A DNA stretch of 64,000 nt. Origin: an uncultured Rhodobacter sp. GTDB taxonomy: Bacteria > Pseudomonadota > Alphaproteobacteria > Rhodobacterales > Rhodobacteraceae. The DNA lies in NCBI GenBank assembly GCA_945952585.1, contig CAMFII010000005.1:184170-248169 (forward strand). The letters are read 5' to 3'. Every line of letters begins with the position of its first letter. The first letter of the stretch is position 1. The notes under the pieces are model-generated. The model searched no databases, had not been told where the DNA came from, and worked only from the letters and a program-made list of their open reading frames with translations. A program made the position numbers and the translations under genes. This document shows, piece by piece, positions 24,949 to 33,867 of the stretch.

Positions 24949-25188
24949 ATGGATGCGGCACGGCTTCTGCCGGTTCTGGGGGCGCTGCTGTTCCTCTTGC
25001 CGATGCTCTGGTCGCCGCTGCCGGGCGAGGAACCCGGCCGCAGCACCGCGTCGGACGGGTTGTACCTGTTTGCGGCCTGGGCCGTGCTGATCGTGGTGGC
25101 CGCGGTTCTTGGCCCGCGCCTTGTGTCGATCGAACAGGGAAAACGCAGGCCGGGCGACGTTTCGGAGACGGATGATGCAGGGGATTGA
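24949..25188 (+). CDS. Small membrane protein of the histidine-kinase operon
   Basis: 79 residues with two hydrophobic segments (RLLPVLGALLFLLPMLW and GLYLFAAWAVLIVVAAVLG) and a charged tail. The ATG at 24949 has GGAGG four bases upstream; a GTG at 24889 overlapping the response-regulator stop would add 20 residues. Similar two-helix proteins precede acetate-permease-type symporters, which fits the symporter-like half of the kinase downstream, whose start overlaps this gene. Confidence 0.72.
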   Translation: MDAARLLPVLGALLFLLPMLWSPLPGEEPGRSTASDGLYLFAAWAVLIVVAAVLGPRLVSIEQGKRRPGDVSETDDAGD

Positions 25189-27877
25189 ACCGATGGTTCC
25201 CTTCAACATCCTTGTGCTCGTCTGCTTGGCCTATGTGCTGGTCCTGTTCACCGTGGCCTTCGTCGTCGAACACGCGGCCGTGCGCCGGCGGGCGCGCTGG
25301 TTGCACTCGCCCCTGGTCTATACCCTGTCCCTGTCGATCTACTGCACCGCCTGGACCTTCTTCGGCGCGGTCGGCTACGCGGCGCGATCGGGCCTTGAAT
25401 TCCTGACGATCTATCTTGGACCGACGCTCGTCTTCGTCGGCTGGTGGTGGGTCTTGCGAAAGCTCGTGCGGATCGGCAAGGCGCAACGCGTGACCTCGGT
25501 CGCCGACCTGATCTCGTCGCGCTACGGCAAGTCGAACCTGCTTGGCGTGCTGGTCACCCTGATCGCCGTTACGGCGGCGACCCCCTACATCGCGTTGCAG
25601 CTCCAGTCCGTCACCCTGTCCTTTGGCGTCTTCGCCAGCCCCGTGGACACCTTCGGCGCGCCCCCCGGCAAGGAGGCGACGGCACTTTGGGTTGCGGTGG
25701 GGCTGGCGCTTTTCACCGTTCTGTTCGGCACTCGCAACCTTGATGCCAACGAACGCCACCACGGTGTCGTGACCGCCATTGCCGTTGAAGCCGTGGTCAA
25801 GCTTGCGGCGCTGCTCGGCGTCGGGATCTTCGTCGTCTGGGGGCTGGCCGATGGCCCGGGCGAGATCTTCGCCCGGATCGAGGCGAGCCCCGTCGCGCAC
25901 TGGACGCTGGATCCGGGCCGCTGGATCGGGCTGATCTTTCTGTCGGGCGCCGCCGTCCTGTGTCTGCCGCGGATGTTCCAGGTGACCGTGGTCGAGAATG
26001 TCGAGGAAAGCCACCTGGCGACCGCCAGCTGGGCCTTTCCGCTGTATCTGGCGCTGATGAGCCTGTTCGTCGTGCCGATCGCGGTGACCGGCCTGATGCT
26101 TCTGCCGGAGGGGGCTAACCCTGACCTGTTCGTGCTGACCCTGCCCTTGGCGGGCGGGCAGGGGGCACTGGCGATGCTGGCCTTTCTCGGCGGTTTTTCC
26201 TCGGCCACCTCCATGGTGATCGTTGCGGCGATTGCGCTGGCGACGATGGTGTCGAACCATATCGTCATGCCCTTCTGGCTGCGGATGCAGCCCTCGCGCG
26301 CCGTGACGGGCGATGTGCGCCGCATCGTGCTGCTGTCGCGGCGGGTGTCGATCGCAGCGATTGTCGCGCTTGGCTATGCCTATTACCGGCTTTCGGGTGG
26401 GTCCGCGGCGCTGGCGGCCATCGGCCTGATCTCTTTCGTCGGCGTGGCGCAGATCCTGCCGGCGATGATCGGCGGCATCTTCTGGCGCGGCGCGACGCGG
26501 GCAGGCGCGGCGACGGGCATGATCCTGGGGGCAGCGATTTGGGCCTATTCGCTCTATCTGCCTTCGTTCGGCCCCGAGGGGATCATTTCGGCCGCGGTGA
26601 TGGAGCAGGGGCCCTGGGGAATAGGCTGGCTTCGCCCGCAGGCGCTCTTCGGGATCGAGGGGATGGACCCGCTGATCCATGCGCTGTTCTGGTCGCTGAC
26701 CCTGAACGCGATGACCTATTGCCTCGTGTCGATCCTCGGCTTTCCCTCACCGATCGAACGGGTGCAGGGCGCGGCCTTCGTCAATGTCTTCGAAGGGGGG
26801 TTGACGACCGGCGGCTGGGCCGGGGGCAAGGCCGAGGCCGAAGACCTGCTGATCCTCAGTGGCCGCATCCTGGGCGAGGACGAGGCGCTCGCCTTCTTCC
26901 AGGCCGAGGCGCGAGCACAGGGCAAAGAGGGCTTCCTCCCCGATCCGACGCCCGAATTCCTGGATGGGCTCGAGCTGCGCCTGGCCGGTTCGGTCGGCGC
27001 GGCAGCGGCCCATGCGATGCTGTCGCAGGTCATGGGCGGCGAAACCGTCTCGGTCGAGGATCTCGTCGCCGTGGCCAACGAGACTGCCCAGGTCATGGAA
27101 TATTCGGCCCAGCTCGAGGAACAGTCCGAGGAACTGTCGCGCGTCGCCCGCCAGTTGCGCGAAGCCAACGAGAAGCTGACCCAGCTCTCCGAGCAGAAGG
27201 ACGCGTTCCTGAGCCAGATCAGCCACGAGCTGCGGACGCCCATGACCTCGATCCGCGCCTTCTCGGAAATCCTCATGGAAGGCGGCGTTCCCGCTGAACT
27301 GTCCGCGCGCCATGCCGCGATCATCCATAGCGAGGCGATCCGGCTGACGCGGCTGCTGGACGATCTGCTGGATCTGAGCGTGCTCGAGAATGGCTCGGTC
27401 CGGCTCGACCTGGCGCTGGTCACGGTGCAGGAACTGCTCGACCGCGCGCTTCTGGCTGCCAGCGAAACCCGGCCCGAACGGCGGTTCATTGTGCGCCGCG
27501 ACCTGCCGTCGGAATCGATCTATGTCACCACAGACCCGGACCGGCTGACCCAGGTCTTCATCAACCTGATCTCCAACGCCCGGAAGTATTGCGACGCGGA
27601 CCAGCCGGAAGTGCGGATTGTCGTGCGCCAGCGTGCGGGCCGGATGATCGTTGACATCATCGACAACGGCACCGGGATTCCCGAGGAAAGCCAGGCGCTG
27701 ATCTTCGAGAAATTCTCTCGCCTCACCGACCAGAACCGGGCCGGCGGCGCGGGCCTTGGCCTTGCCATCTGCCGCGAGGTGATGACGAATCTGGGCGGGA
27801 CGATCACCTACCTGCCCGGGCAAGGGGGCGCCGCCTTCCGGGTCATCTTCCCTTTGCGCCTGCAGAAAGCCGCCTGA
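25172..27877 (+). CDS. Sensor histidine kinase with Na+/solute symporter-like N-terminus (CbrA-like)
   Basis: Transporter-kinase fusion of about 901 residues. The first roughly 560 residues are a multi-helix SSS domain (YTLSLSIYCTAWTFFGAVGY, VTSVADLISSRYGKS), followed by a linker with a coiled coil (about 640-680), HisKA with phospho-His685 in SQISHELRTPMTS, and HATPase with VFINLISNARKY, DNGTGIPEE and GAGLGLAICREVM. GGAG precedes two possible ATGs (25172, 25175). CbrA proteins of this design sense or transport histidine and regulate carbon/nitrogen use; the ligand here is unknown. Confidence 0.92.
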   Translation: MMQGIEPMVPFNILVLVCLAYVLVLFTVAFVVEHAAVRRRARWLHSPLVYTLSLSIYCTAWTFFGAVGYAARSGLEFLTIYLGPTLVFVGWWWVLRKLVRIGKAQRVTSVADLISSRYGKSNLLGVLVTLIAVTAATPYIALQLQSVTLSFGVFASPVDTFGAPPGKEATALWVAVGLALFTVLFGTRNLDANERHHGVVTAIAVEAVVKLAALLGVGIFVVWGLADGPGEIFARIEASPVAHWTLDPGRWIGLIFLSGAAVLCLPRMFQVTVVENVEESHLATASWAFPLYLALMSLFVVPIAVTGLMLLPEGANPDLFVLTLPLAGGQGALAMLAFLGGFSSATSMVIVAAIALATMVSNHIVMPFWLRMQPSRAVTGDVRRIVLLSRRVSIAAIVALGYAYYRLSGGSAALAAIGLISFVGVAQILPAMIGGIFWRGATRAGAATGMILGAAIWAYSLYLPSFGPEGIISAAVMEQGPWGIGWLRPQALFGIEGMDPLIHALFWSLTLNAMTYCLVSILGFPSPIERVQGAAFVNVFEGGLTTGGWAGGKAEAEDLLILSGRILGEDEALAFFQAEARAQGKEGFLPDPTPEFLDGLELRLAGSVGAAAAHAMLSQVMGGETVSVEDLVAVANETAQVMEYSAQLEEQSEELSRVARQLREANEKLTQLSEQKDAFLSQISHELRTPMTSIRAFSEILMEGGVPAELSARHAAIIHSEAIRLTRLLDDLLDLSVLENGSVRLDLALVTVQELLDRALLAASETRPERRFIVRRDLPSESIYVTTDPDRLTQVFINLISNARKYCDADQPEVRIVVRQRAGRMIVDIIDNGTGIPEESQALIFEKFSRLTDQNRAGGAGLGLAICREVMTNLGGTITYLPGQGGAAFRVIFPLRLQKAA

Positions 27878-27950
27878 GCCCAAGTCAGGCTCAACCTTCG
27901 GTTTACCGACCCGGGTTTAGCCTGCGCCTGATCGGCAGAAGGACGATGGC

Positions 27951-28898
27951 GTGGCAGACGATGTGATCCGGCGGAAAGTGGCGGCGGCGCGGGCGATGGC
28001 GCTGGAAGGTGGCCCCGGGGCAGATCGCGGCTGGCGGCTGGCACTTGCGCGGGCGGCGAATGACGACATCGGCCTGGCGCTGGAGGTGACGCGGCTGGCG
28101 ATCGAACGCCGGTCATTGGCCGATCTTCTGGAACTCGTGCCGGAACGCGCCTTGATCGCGGTGCTTGAAGGCCCGGCCGAGGGGCTGGGGCTGATCGCCC
28201 TGTCGCCGCCGGTCCTTGCCGCGATGATCGAGCAGCAAACCATCGGTCGCGTTTCCAGCAATCCGCCGGCGCCGCGCCGGCCAACGCGGACGGATGCTGC
28301 GATGGTGGCCGGGCTGATCGACCGCGCCTTGGCCGATCTGGAGACCGGCCTTGAACAGGACATGGACCGGGTCTGGGCGGCGGGATTCCGCTATGCCTCG
28401 TTCCTTGACGATCCGCGTCCCCTCGGCCTTCTACTGGAGGAAGAGGCCTATCGCGTGCTGCGGGCCGAGGTCTCGCTTGCCGGTGGAGTGCGCGCGGGGG
28501 CGGTCTTGCTGGCCTTGCCGGCCGACGGTCGCGCCAGCCCGCCGGTCGCGCCGCCGGATCCGGCCCTGGCCTCGCCGCTGTCGGCCGCGCATTTCGCCCA
28601 GGCGCTGTCCGATCAGGTCATGCAGACCGAGGCCGAACTCGGCGCGATCCTGCACCGCGTGACGCTGCCGCTTGGCGCGGTGATGGCGCTTCAGCCGGGC
28701 GAGGTCGTGCCATTGCCTATGGCCGCGATCGGCCATGTCGTCGTCGAGGGCATCGACGGCCGCCCGTTGGCGACGGGCAAGCTTGGCCAGAACCGCGGGA
28801 TGCGGGCGGTGCGCCTTGTTCCAGAAACACAGAATGGAACCCTCGCGGCTCCGGTCATCGACCTGCCCGCAGACCGGCGGATGGCTGCGGGCGGATGA
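27951..28898 (+). CDS. FliM/FliN family (SpoA domain) protein
   Basis: 315 residues from a GTG start with AGAAGGA upstream. The C-terminal SpoA domain is clear (VMALQPGEVVPL ... IDGRPLATGKLGQNRGMRAVRL). The middle resembles FliM (LLELVPERALIAVLEGP, AALIE-type helices, FLDDPRPLGLLLEEEAYRVL). The FliM N-terminal EIDxLL-type CheY-binding peptide is not seen. Not in a flagellar cluster; it directly follows the two-component genes. It may be an accessory motor-switch protein or a separate SpoA adaptor. Confidence 0.82.
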   Translation: MADDVIRRKVAAARAMALEGGPGADRGWRLALARAANDDIGLALEVTRLAIERRSLADLLELVPERALIAVLEGPAEGLGLIALSPPVLAAMIEQQTIGRVSSNPPAPRRPTRTDAAMVAGLIDRALADLETGLEQDMDRVWAAGFRYASFLDDPRPLGLLLEEEAYRVLRAEVSLAGGVRAGAVLLALPADGRASPPVAPPDPALASPLSAAHFAQALSDQVMQTEAELGAILHRVTLPLGAVMALQPGEVVPLPMAAIGHVVVEGIDGRPLATGKLGQNRGMRAVRLVPETQNGTLAAPVIDLPADRRMAAGG

Positions 28899-28976
28899 CG
28901 TGGCTGATGTGAGCGCTGAAGTTTGGCGCGGAACAGACTGACTTTCAGGAGAAAACAGATCCAACCAGGCCGCACG

Positions 28977-29402
28977 TCAGCTTCCGCCTAGCGCCTCGAG
29001 TTGCGGGCGCAGGTGGTCGAGCTTGTATCCGAATTTCGCCGGTATCGCGATCAGCTCCTCGGCCGGACGCTGGCCGGCATGGGCCAGCGCCCAGACGATC
29101 GACGAGCGGTTGCCCGAGGCGCAATAGGCGAAGACCGGACCGGGGGATGACGCTAACGTTTCGCGCTGCAGCTCTACATTGGCCAGCGTGATTGCCCCGC
29201 CGATTACCGGGTTTGCGACGAAGTTCAGGCCAAGCGCCTCGGCCGCCGCGCGCATTGTCTCGGTGTGAAGCTCGACAGGGATCTCGGCATCCGGGCGGTT
29301 GTCGATCACAGTGAGATAGCCTGCCGCCTTTATCGCAGGTAGGTCCTCGGGCGAGATCTGGGGCGAGACGGCGTAGCTCTCGGTCAGGTCGCGGATGTCC
29401 AT
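28977..29402 (-). CDS. TIGR01244 family sulfurtransferase/phosphatase (Blh DUF442-like)
   Basis: 141 residues. The dual-specificity-phosphatase-like fold is indicated by MDIRDLTESYAVSPQISPED and the loop VFAYCASGNRSSIVW, with the reactive Cys near 95. This family is associated with sulfide oxidation and with beta-lactamase-hydrolase-like proteins. The two genes upstream on the same strand encode YeeE/YedE half-transporters, the typical partners in sulfide-stress operons. Confidence 0.85.
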   Translation of the reverse strand: MDIRDLTESYAVSPQISPEDLPAIKAAGYLTVIDNRPDAEIPVELHTETMRAAAEALGLNFVANPVIGGAITLANVELQRETLASSPGPVFAYCASGNRSSIVWALAHAGQRPAEELIAIPAKFGYKLDHLRPQLEALGGS

Positions 29403-29431
29403 GCTGGCTCCTTAGGGTCGAATGGGTCGCG

Positions 29432-29857
29432 TCAGGCGGCAGCAAGCCAGGCCTTGAGCGGGGGCGCGGCCAGCATACCCGCCGTCATTGCCACAAGGAA
29501 GAGCAGCCCGTCCCATCCCCCATAACTGAGCGAGGCGATGGCCGGCCCCGGGCAAAGCCCCGCCATGGCCCAGCCTGCACCGAAGATCACCGAGCCCGCA
29601 ACGAGTGGAGCGTCTACATGGGCCTTTGAGCGGCCAGGCAGGGGCGAGCCGAGAAGCGATGTTCTGCGACCTGCCGCGATCCTCCAGGCTATGGTCATGG
29701 GGATGATCGCGCCGCCCATCACAAAGGCAAGGGTCGGGTCCCAGTCGCCGAACACATCGAGCCAGCCCTGGACCTTGGTCGTATCGGTCATGCCGGACAG
29801 GAAAAGTCCCGCGCCGAAAAGGCCGCCGGACAGGAAGGCGAACAGGAGGCGACGCAT
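29432..29857 (-). CDS. YeeE/YedE family protein, C-terminal-type half (PmpB-like)
   Basis: Integral membrane protein of 141 residues with four hydrophobic segments; motifs GLFGAGLFLSGM and GAGWAMAGLCPGPAIASL (conserved Cys101 as in thiosulfate/sulfur transporters). Its ATG shares bases with the upstream gene's stop (TGATG), so the pair is made together and probably forms a transporter for a sulfur species. Confidence 0.86.
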   Translation of the reverse strand: MRRLLFAFLSGGLFGAGLFLSGMTDTTKVQGWLDVFGDWDPTLAFVMGGAIIPMTIAWRIAAGRRTSLLGSPLPGRSKAHVDAPLVAGSVIFGAGWAMAGLCPGPAIASLSYGGWDGLLFLVAMTAGMLAAPPLKAWLAAA

Positions 29858-30282
29858 CAGACGATCCCCAGGAGGTGGCGCATGACCGCCATCACGAGGC
29901 CACCAGACAGGACGTAGAACACTGTTGCCACAATTCCGCGCAGGGACAGGCGTGAAATCCCGCAGACTCCGTGGCCAGAGGTGCAGCCGTTGGCGATCCG
30001 CGTGCCAATCCCAACCAGAAGGCGGGCCAAGACCACGACCGCGACGTTGCCGGTCAGGTGCGTGCTGATGCCGGGGGTGAACAGGGCCAGGACAGCGGGA
30101 ATCGTGACTGTGCCGGCAAGGAAGGCCAGCCGCTCGTTCGCCGTGTCGCGACCTTGCCCGTCGATCAACTCTCCCAGAATTCCGGAAGCGCCCATGATCC
30201 GCCCGTTCCACAAAAGGTAGACCGATCCTGCCAGCCCGATCATGAGCCCGCCAAACATCCCCCAGATCCAGTCGGTTTGCAT
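29857..30282 (-). CDS. YeeE/YedE family protein, N-terminal-type half (PmpA-like)
   Basis: Integral membrane protein of 141 residues: GGLMIGLAGSVYLLWNGRIMGASGI at the start and RIANGCTSGHGVCGISRL with the two conserved cysteines. First gene of the three-gene sulfur unit (PmpA-like, PmpB-like, TIGR01244). No ArsR-type BigR regulator is encoded nearby in the window. Confidence 0.86.
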   Translation of the reverse strand: MQTDWIWGMFGGLMIGLAGSVYLLWNGRIMGASGILGELIDGQGRDTANERLAFLAGTVTIPAVLALFTPGISTHLTGNVAVVVLARLLVGIGTRIANGCTSGHGVCGISRLSLRGIVATVFYVLSGGLVMAVMRHLLGIV

Positions 30283-30418
30283 ATGCTTACCCGAGATTTT
30301 CGCCGGGACTTTAGCCGCCCGAAGAGCGCCTGCAAGCTTCCAGTGGGGTTTTGACCTGAATCAAGGTAGGATGCCGTCCAGGCCTTCAAGAAGGATGCAG
30401 ACAAAAGGAGGAAGTGTC

Positions 30419-30736
30419 ATGCGGTCCATTCAGGAAAGGCGCGCGCAACTTGAGGCGCGGCTTGCCGATCTGAACACCCGTCTCGCCGGGATCGAGATGG
30501 AACTCGACTCGCATGACGCGAAGGATTGGGAAGAGCTTGCGACCGAGCGCGAGGATGACGAAGTGCTGGAAGGCATGGGGCATTCGGCTCAGAACGAGAT
30601 CCGCCAGATCCAGGCGGCGCTCGAGCGGGTCGCGATCGGCGAATACGGCTTTTGCGCCAAATGCGGCGAACAGATCAGCGACGAGCGGCTCGATGCGCTG
30701 CCCTACACGCCGTTCTGCCGCAACTGCGCGCCGTAA
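30419..30736 (+). CDS. TraR/DksA C4-type zinc finger protein
   Basis: 105 residues: an N-terminal coiled coil (LEARLADLNTRLAGIEMEL) and a C-terminal C4 zinc finger (FCAKCGEQ ... FCRNC). DksA-type proteins enter the RNA polymerase secondary channel with ppGpp; short forms like this are common in alphaproteobacteria. AAAGGAGGAAGTGTC precedes the ATG, ruling out longer starts. Next gene is 18 bp downstream. Confidence 0.9.
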   Translation: MRSIQERRAQLEARLADLNTRLAGIEMELDSHDAKDWEELATEREDDEVLEGMGHSAQNEIRQIQAALERVAIGEYGFCAKCGEQISDERLDALPYTPFCRNCAP

Positions 30737-30754
30737 GACAAAGGGGAGGACATC

Positions 30755-30973
30755 ATGGCGAGTGATCCGAAGGAACCGACCACACCCACCGATGTGGCCG
30801 AGCAACTGGCACATGATCTGGTCGAAAGCGCAGATCGGACGGCGACCTTTGTCCTGAGCGAAATGCAGGCGCTCGCCTCGGCCCTGCCCGGGGCACACAA
30901 GCCGCTGACGGAGGAAGAGCGTCGCGCCATGGACGCCGAGATCGAGGCCGGCTTCGACAACATGCCGATCTGA
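30755..30973 (+). CDS. Small acidic protein, unknown
   Basis: 72 residues, MASDPKEPTTPTDVAEQLAH..., strongly acidic with a helical middle and no membrane segment. GGGGAGG lies upstream of the ATG. It follows the DksA-like gene by 18 bp and is probably cotranscribed. The family is not recognised. Confidence 0.75.
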   Translation: MASDPKEPTTPTDVAEQLAHDLVESADRTATFVLSEMQALASALPGAHKPLTEEERRAMDAEIEAGFDNMPI

Positions 30974-31084
30974 CAGCCGGCGGGCGATGCGGCGCAGCGT
31001 CGCCTCGCCCCGTCACTCTTGCCGTTGCCAAGTTCGCCTGAGCCCTTACAAAGAGGGGAAAGCACAAAGGCGGGACGGCGGGGA

Positions 31085-33235
31085 ATGACGATGAACGGGC
31101 CTGCACAAGGGTCGAAAGATCTGGGGCCGGAAACGGAAGGGGTGCGGGTCACGCGCGACGGCGGGGTTGCGGTTCTGGCAATCCATGCGCCGCCGGTCAA
31201 TGCGATGGGGCGCCTTCTGCGCGCTGCGCTTGACGCCAGCCTGAAGCAGGCGCTGGCCGATCCGGCAATTCAGGCGATCGTGATCGCTGCCGAGGGGCGG
31301 CATTTCTCAGGCGGCGCCGATATCCGGGAGTTCGACCAGCCCGCCGATCCCGCCGTGCCGCTCATGCCCGCGATCTGTGACCGGGTCGAGCTGGCGGACA
31401 AGCCGGTTATCGCGGCCATCCAGGGCAGCGCGCTTGGCGCGGGGCTGGAGCTGGCGCTGTCCTGCCATCTGCGCATCGCCGGTCCGCAAGCAAAGTTCGG
31501 TCTGCCCGAAGTCGGTCTGGGCCTGTGTCCGGGGGCCGGAGGAACGCAGCGCCTGCCACGGCTGATCGGGGCGCAGGCGGCGTTGCGCCTGATGCTGTCC
31601 GGTCGCACCGTCGGCCCTGCCGAGGCGCAGTCGCTCGGGCTGATCGACGGTCTGGTCGAGGACGGGCTGCGCGAGGCCGCCATCACCCTTGCCGCCGAAA
31701 TCGCCGCCGAGGTTGCCGCGGGCCGCCGCACCCTGTCGAGAACGCGCGATCGGATGGACGGCATGCGCGACGCTGCAGCCTATCAGGGCGCCGTCGCCGC
31801 CTCGCGCGCGGCCCATGCCAAGGACCGGCTTCCTGCCGCCGGCCGGATCGTCGAATGCGTCGAGGCAGCCCAGCTTCTTCCCTTCGATCAGGGCATGGCC
31901 TTCGAGCGCGCGGCCTTCGACGACCTGCGCGCCAGCCCTGAAAGCGCGGGTCTGCGGCATGCCTTTCTTGCCGAGCGGCGGGTCGCGACCTTCCCCGAAG
32001 CCGGTGCTGCCGCTCGTCTGGTGCAGACGGTGGGCGTGGTCGGGCTTGGGCGCTCCGGTGCCAGGATCGCGCTCCAGATGGCCGCGAACGGCTACCGTGT
32101 CATCACAGCGGAACGGGATGCCGAGGCGCTGGTCGCGGGGTTGGAACGGGTTTCGGACCTGCAGGAACAGGCCGTCGCCTCTGGCCGGCTGACCAGCGAG
32201 GCGCGCGATCGCGAATGGGAACGGCTGACCCCGGCCATCGACCTGGCGGCGCTGTCGCAATGCGATCTGGTGATCGAGGCCGTGACGGATGACTTCGGCT
32301 CCAAGTCCGAGGTCATGGCTGCGCTGGCCGCAGCGCTGAACCCGCGCGCGGTGCTTGCGACCTCGGCGACCTTCCTGACCGGCGAGGGGCTTGGCCGGCT
32401 GACCGACCGGCCCGCCGATACGGTGATCCTGCGCCAGCCCGCCCTGGCGGACCGCAGCCGCCTGGCCGAGATCGGGGTGAGCCCGGGAACCGCGCCCGAG
32501 GCAGTCGCGACTGCGGTCGCCGTGGCGCGCAAGTCGGGGCGGCTGGCGGTGCGGGTTGCTGCGGCGCCGGGCCTGGTCGGCCCGCGGATGCAAGCCGCCC
32601 TGCGCACGGCGGCGGATTTCCTGATCGAGGATGGGGCGACGCCGCTTCAGGTCGACATGGCCTTGCGGGCCTGGGGCTTCGCGATGGGGCCCTACCAGGT
32701 GTCCGACATGGACGGGCTCGACAAGGACTGGGCCGAACGCCAGCGCGCGGCACCGGGACGCGATCCGGCGGCCCGCTATGTCGAACTCGGCGACCTGTTG
32801 GTCGAGTCGGGGCGGCTGGGGCAGGAAACCGGGCGCGGCTATTACATCTACGACCAGGGCCCCGGCGGGCGCGAGGACCCCGAGGTGCTGGCGCTGCTGG
32901 CCGAGTTGCGCGCCGCGAAAGGCATCGTGGCCCGCCCGATCGGCAGCGACGAGATCCGCGATCGTTGCCTTGCCGCACTGGCGAACGAAGGCGCGCGGAT
33001 CCTGAGCGAAGGGGTCGTGCCACGTGCGTCGGACATCGACGTGGTGATGGTCGCGGGGCAGGGCTTCCCGCGCTGGCAGGGCGGGCCGATGTTCCGGGCC
33101 GAGACGCGCGGGCTTCTGGTGCTGAGGGCCGAGCTGCGGCGCTTCGCCGACCAGGCACCGGAATTCTGGACCGTGGCGCCTCTGATCGATCAGCTCATCC
33201 GCGACGGGCGGAAACTGTCCGACTTCGGGGCCTGA
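31085..33235 (+). CDS. FadJ-like enoyl-CoA hydratase / 3-hydroxyacyl-CoA dehydrogenase fusion
   Basis: 716 residues. N-terminal crotonase domain with both catalytic Glu regions (GAGLELALSCHLRIA and GLPEVGLGLCPGAGGTQRLPR). The dehydrogenase domain starts near residue 315 (VGVVGLGRSGARIALQMAANG) and has VIEAVTDDFGSKSEV, but where FadB/FadJ have H-F/Y-x-x-P-V the sequence reads VILRQPALADRSRLAE, so the catalytic His seems missing. C-terminal duplication present. The start could be 31085 or ATG 31091. The hydratase half is probably active; the dehydrogenase half is doubtful. Confidence 0.88.
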   Translation: MTMNGPAQGSKDLGPETEGVRVTRDGGVAVLAIHAPPVNAMGRLLRAALDASLKQALADPAIQAIVIAAEGRHFSGGADIREFDQPADPAVPLMPAICDRVELADKPVIAAIQGSALGAGLELALSCHLRIAGPQAKFGLPEVGLGLCPGAGGTQRLPRLIGAQAALRLMLSGRTVGPAEAQSLGLIDGLVEDGLREAAITLAAEIAAEVAAGRRTLSRTRDRMDGMRDAAAYQGAVAASRAAHAKDRLPAAGRIVECVEAAQLLPFDQGMAFERAAFDDLRASPESAGLRHAFLAERRVATFPEAGAAARLVQTVGVVGLGRSGARIALQMAANGYRVITAERDAEALVAGLERVSDLQEQAVASGRLTSEARDREWERLTPAIDLAALSQCDLVIEAVTDDFGSKSEVMAALAAALNPRAVLATSATFLTGEGLGRLTDRPADTVILRQPALADRSRLAEIGVSPGTAPEAVATAVAVARKSGRLAVRVAAAPGLVGPRMQAALRTAADFLIEDGATPLQVDMALRAWGFAMGPYQVSDMDGLDKDWAERQRAAPGRDPAARYVELGDLLVESGRLGQETGRGYYIYDQGPGGREDPEVLALLAELRAAKGIVARPIGSDEIRDRCLAALANEGARILSEGVVPRASDIDVVMVAGQGFPRWQGGPMFRAETRGLLVLRAELRRFADQAPEFWTVAPLIDQLIRDGRKLSDFGA

Positions 33236-33451
33236 TCACTTCAGCAGGATGCCGGCCACGACCATGCCAAGGCCGAGCGCCGAAGACCCGAGCGCGGCCA
33301 TGTTGACGGTTACCACTGTCTGAAGGCGCTGGCGCAGCTGATCCTCTGGCAGGTTGGCCCGGCGGGCGCGCAGGGCCACGAGCACGCACCACACGAGTGC
33401 GCCGACGCCTGCCAGCGTGAACAGCGTTCCGATCGAGATCAGCCAGTCCAT
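33236..33451 (-). CDS. Small two-helix membrane protein
   Basis: 71 residues starting MDWLISIGTLFTLAGVGALV, with two hydrophobic segments separated by RARRANLPEDQLRQRLQT. The ATG at 33451 marks the beginning of protein-like sequence. It is convergent with and immediately adjacent to the FadJ-like gene. Common as a conserved hypothetical in this order; function unknown. Confidence 0.72.
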   Translation of the reverse strand: MDWLISIGTLFTLAGVGALVWCVLVALRARRANLPEDQLRQRLQTVVTVNMAALGSSALGLGMVVAGILLK

Positions 33452-33599
33452 AGGTGCTGTGCCCCCGCAGTCATTCCGCCGCCGCCCGTAGCGGGTTCGC
33501 GCCTGCCTGGCAAGGGTCGTCCACCCAATGGGCGAAGCGACCTTGAACCGGGTCCCGCCGCCGGGGTAGGGAAGGCCGACCCATTCGCGAGAGGCAGGC

Positions 33600-33854
33600 A
33601 TGAGCAGCAATCCCGATCCCTACAACGTCACCGCCGACGAGCTTCGCCAGTTCATCGAGCGCGCCGAACAGCTGGCCGCCGAGAAGAAGGACATCGCCGA
33701 GCAGGAAAAGGAGCTTTTCGCCGAGGCGAAAGGCCGGGGCTATGACACCAAGGTGATGCGCAAGGTCATCGCGCTCCGCAAACGCAAGCCCGACGAGATC
33801 GCCGAGGAAGAGGCGGTGCTCGAGATGTACAAGGCTGCCCTTGGCATGAACTGA
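33600..33854 (+). CDS. gapR: GapR-type nucleoid-associated protein (DUF2312)
   Basis: 84 residues: VTADELRQFIERAEQLAAEKKDIAEQ is the helical dimerisation region and GYDTKVMRKVIALRKRKPDE the basic DNA-binding part. GapR clamps overtwisted DNA and helps topoisomerases in alphaproteobacteria. Length and motifs are typical. Monocistronic. Confidence 0.93.
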   Translation: MSSNPDPYNVTADELRQFIERAEQLAAEKKDIAEQEKELFAEAKGRGYDTKVMRKVIALRKRKPDEIAEEEAVLEMYKAALGMN

Positions 33855-33867
33855 CGCGTTCCGGGCG

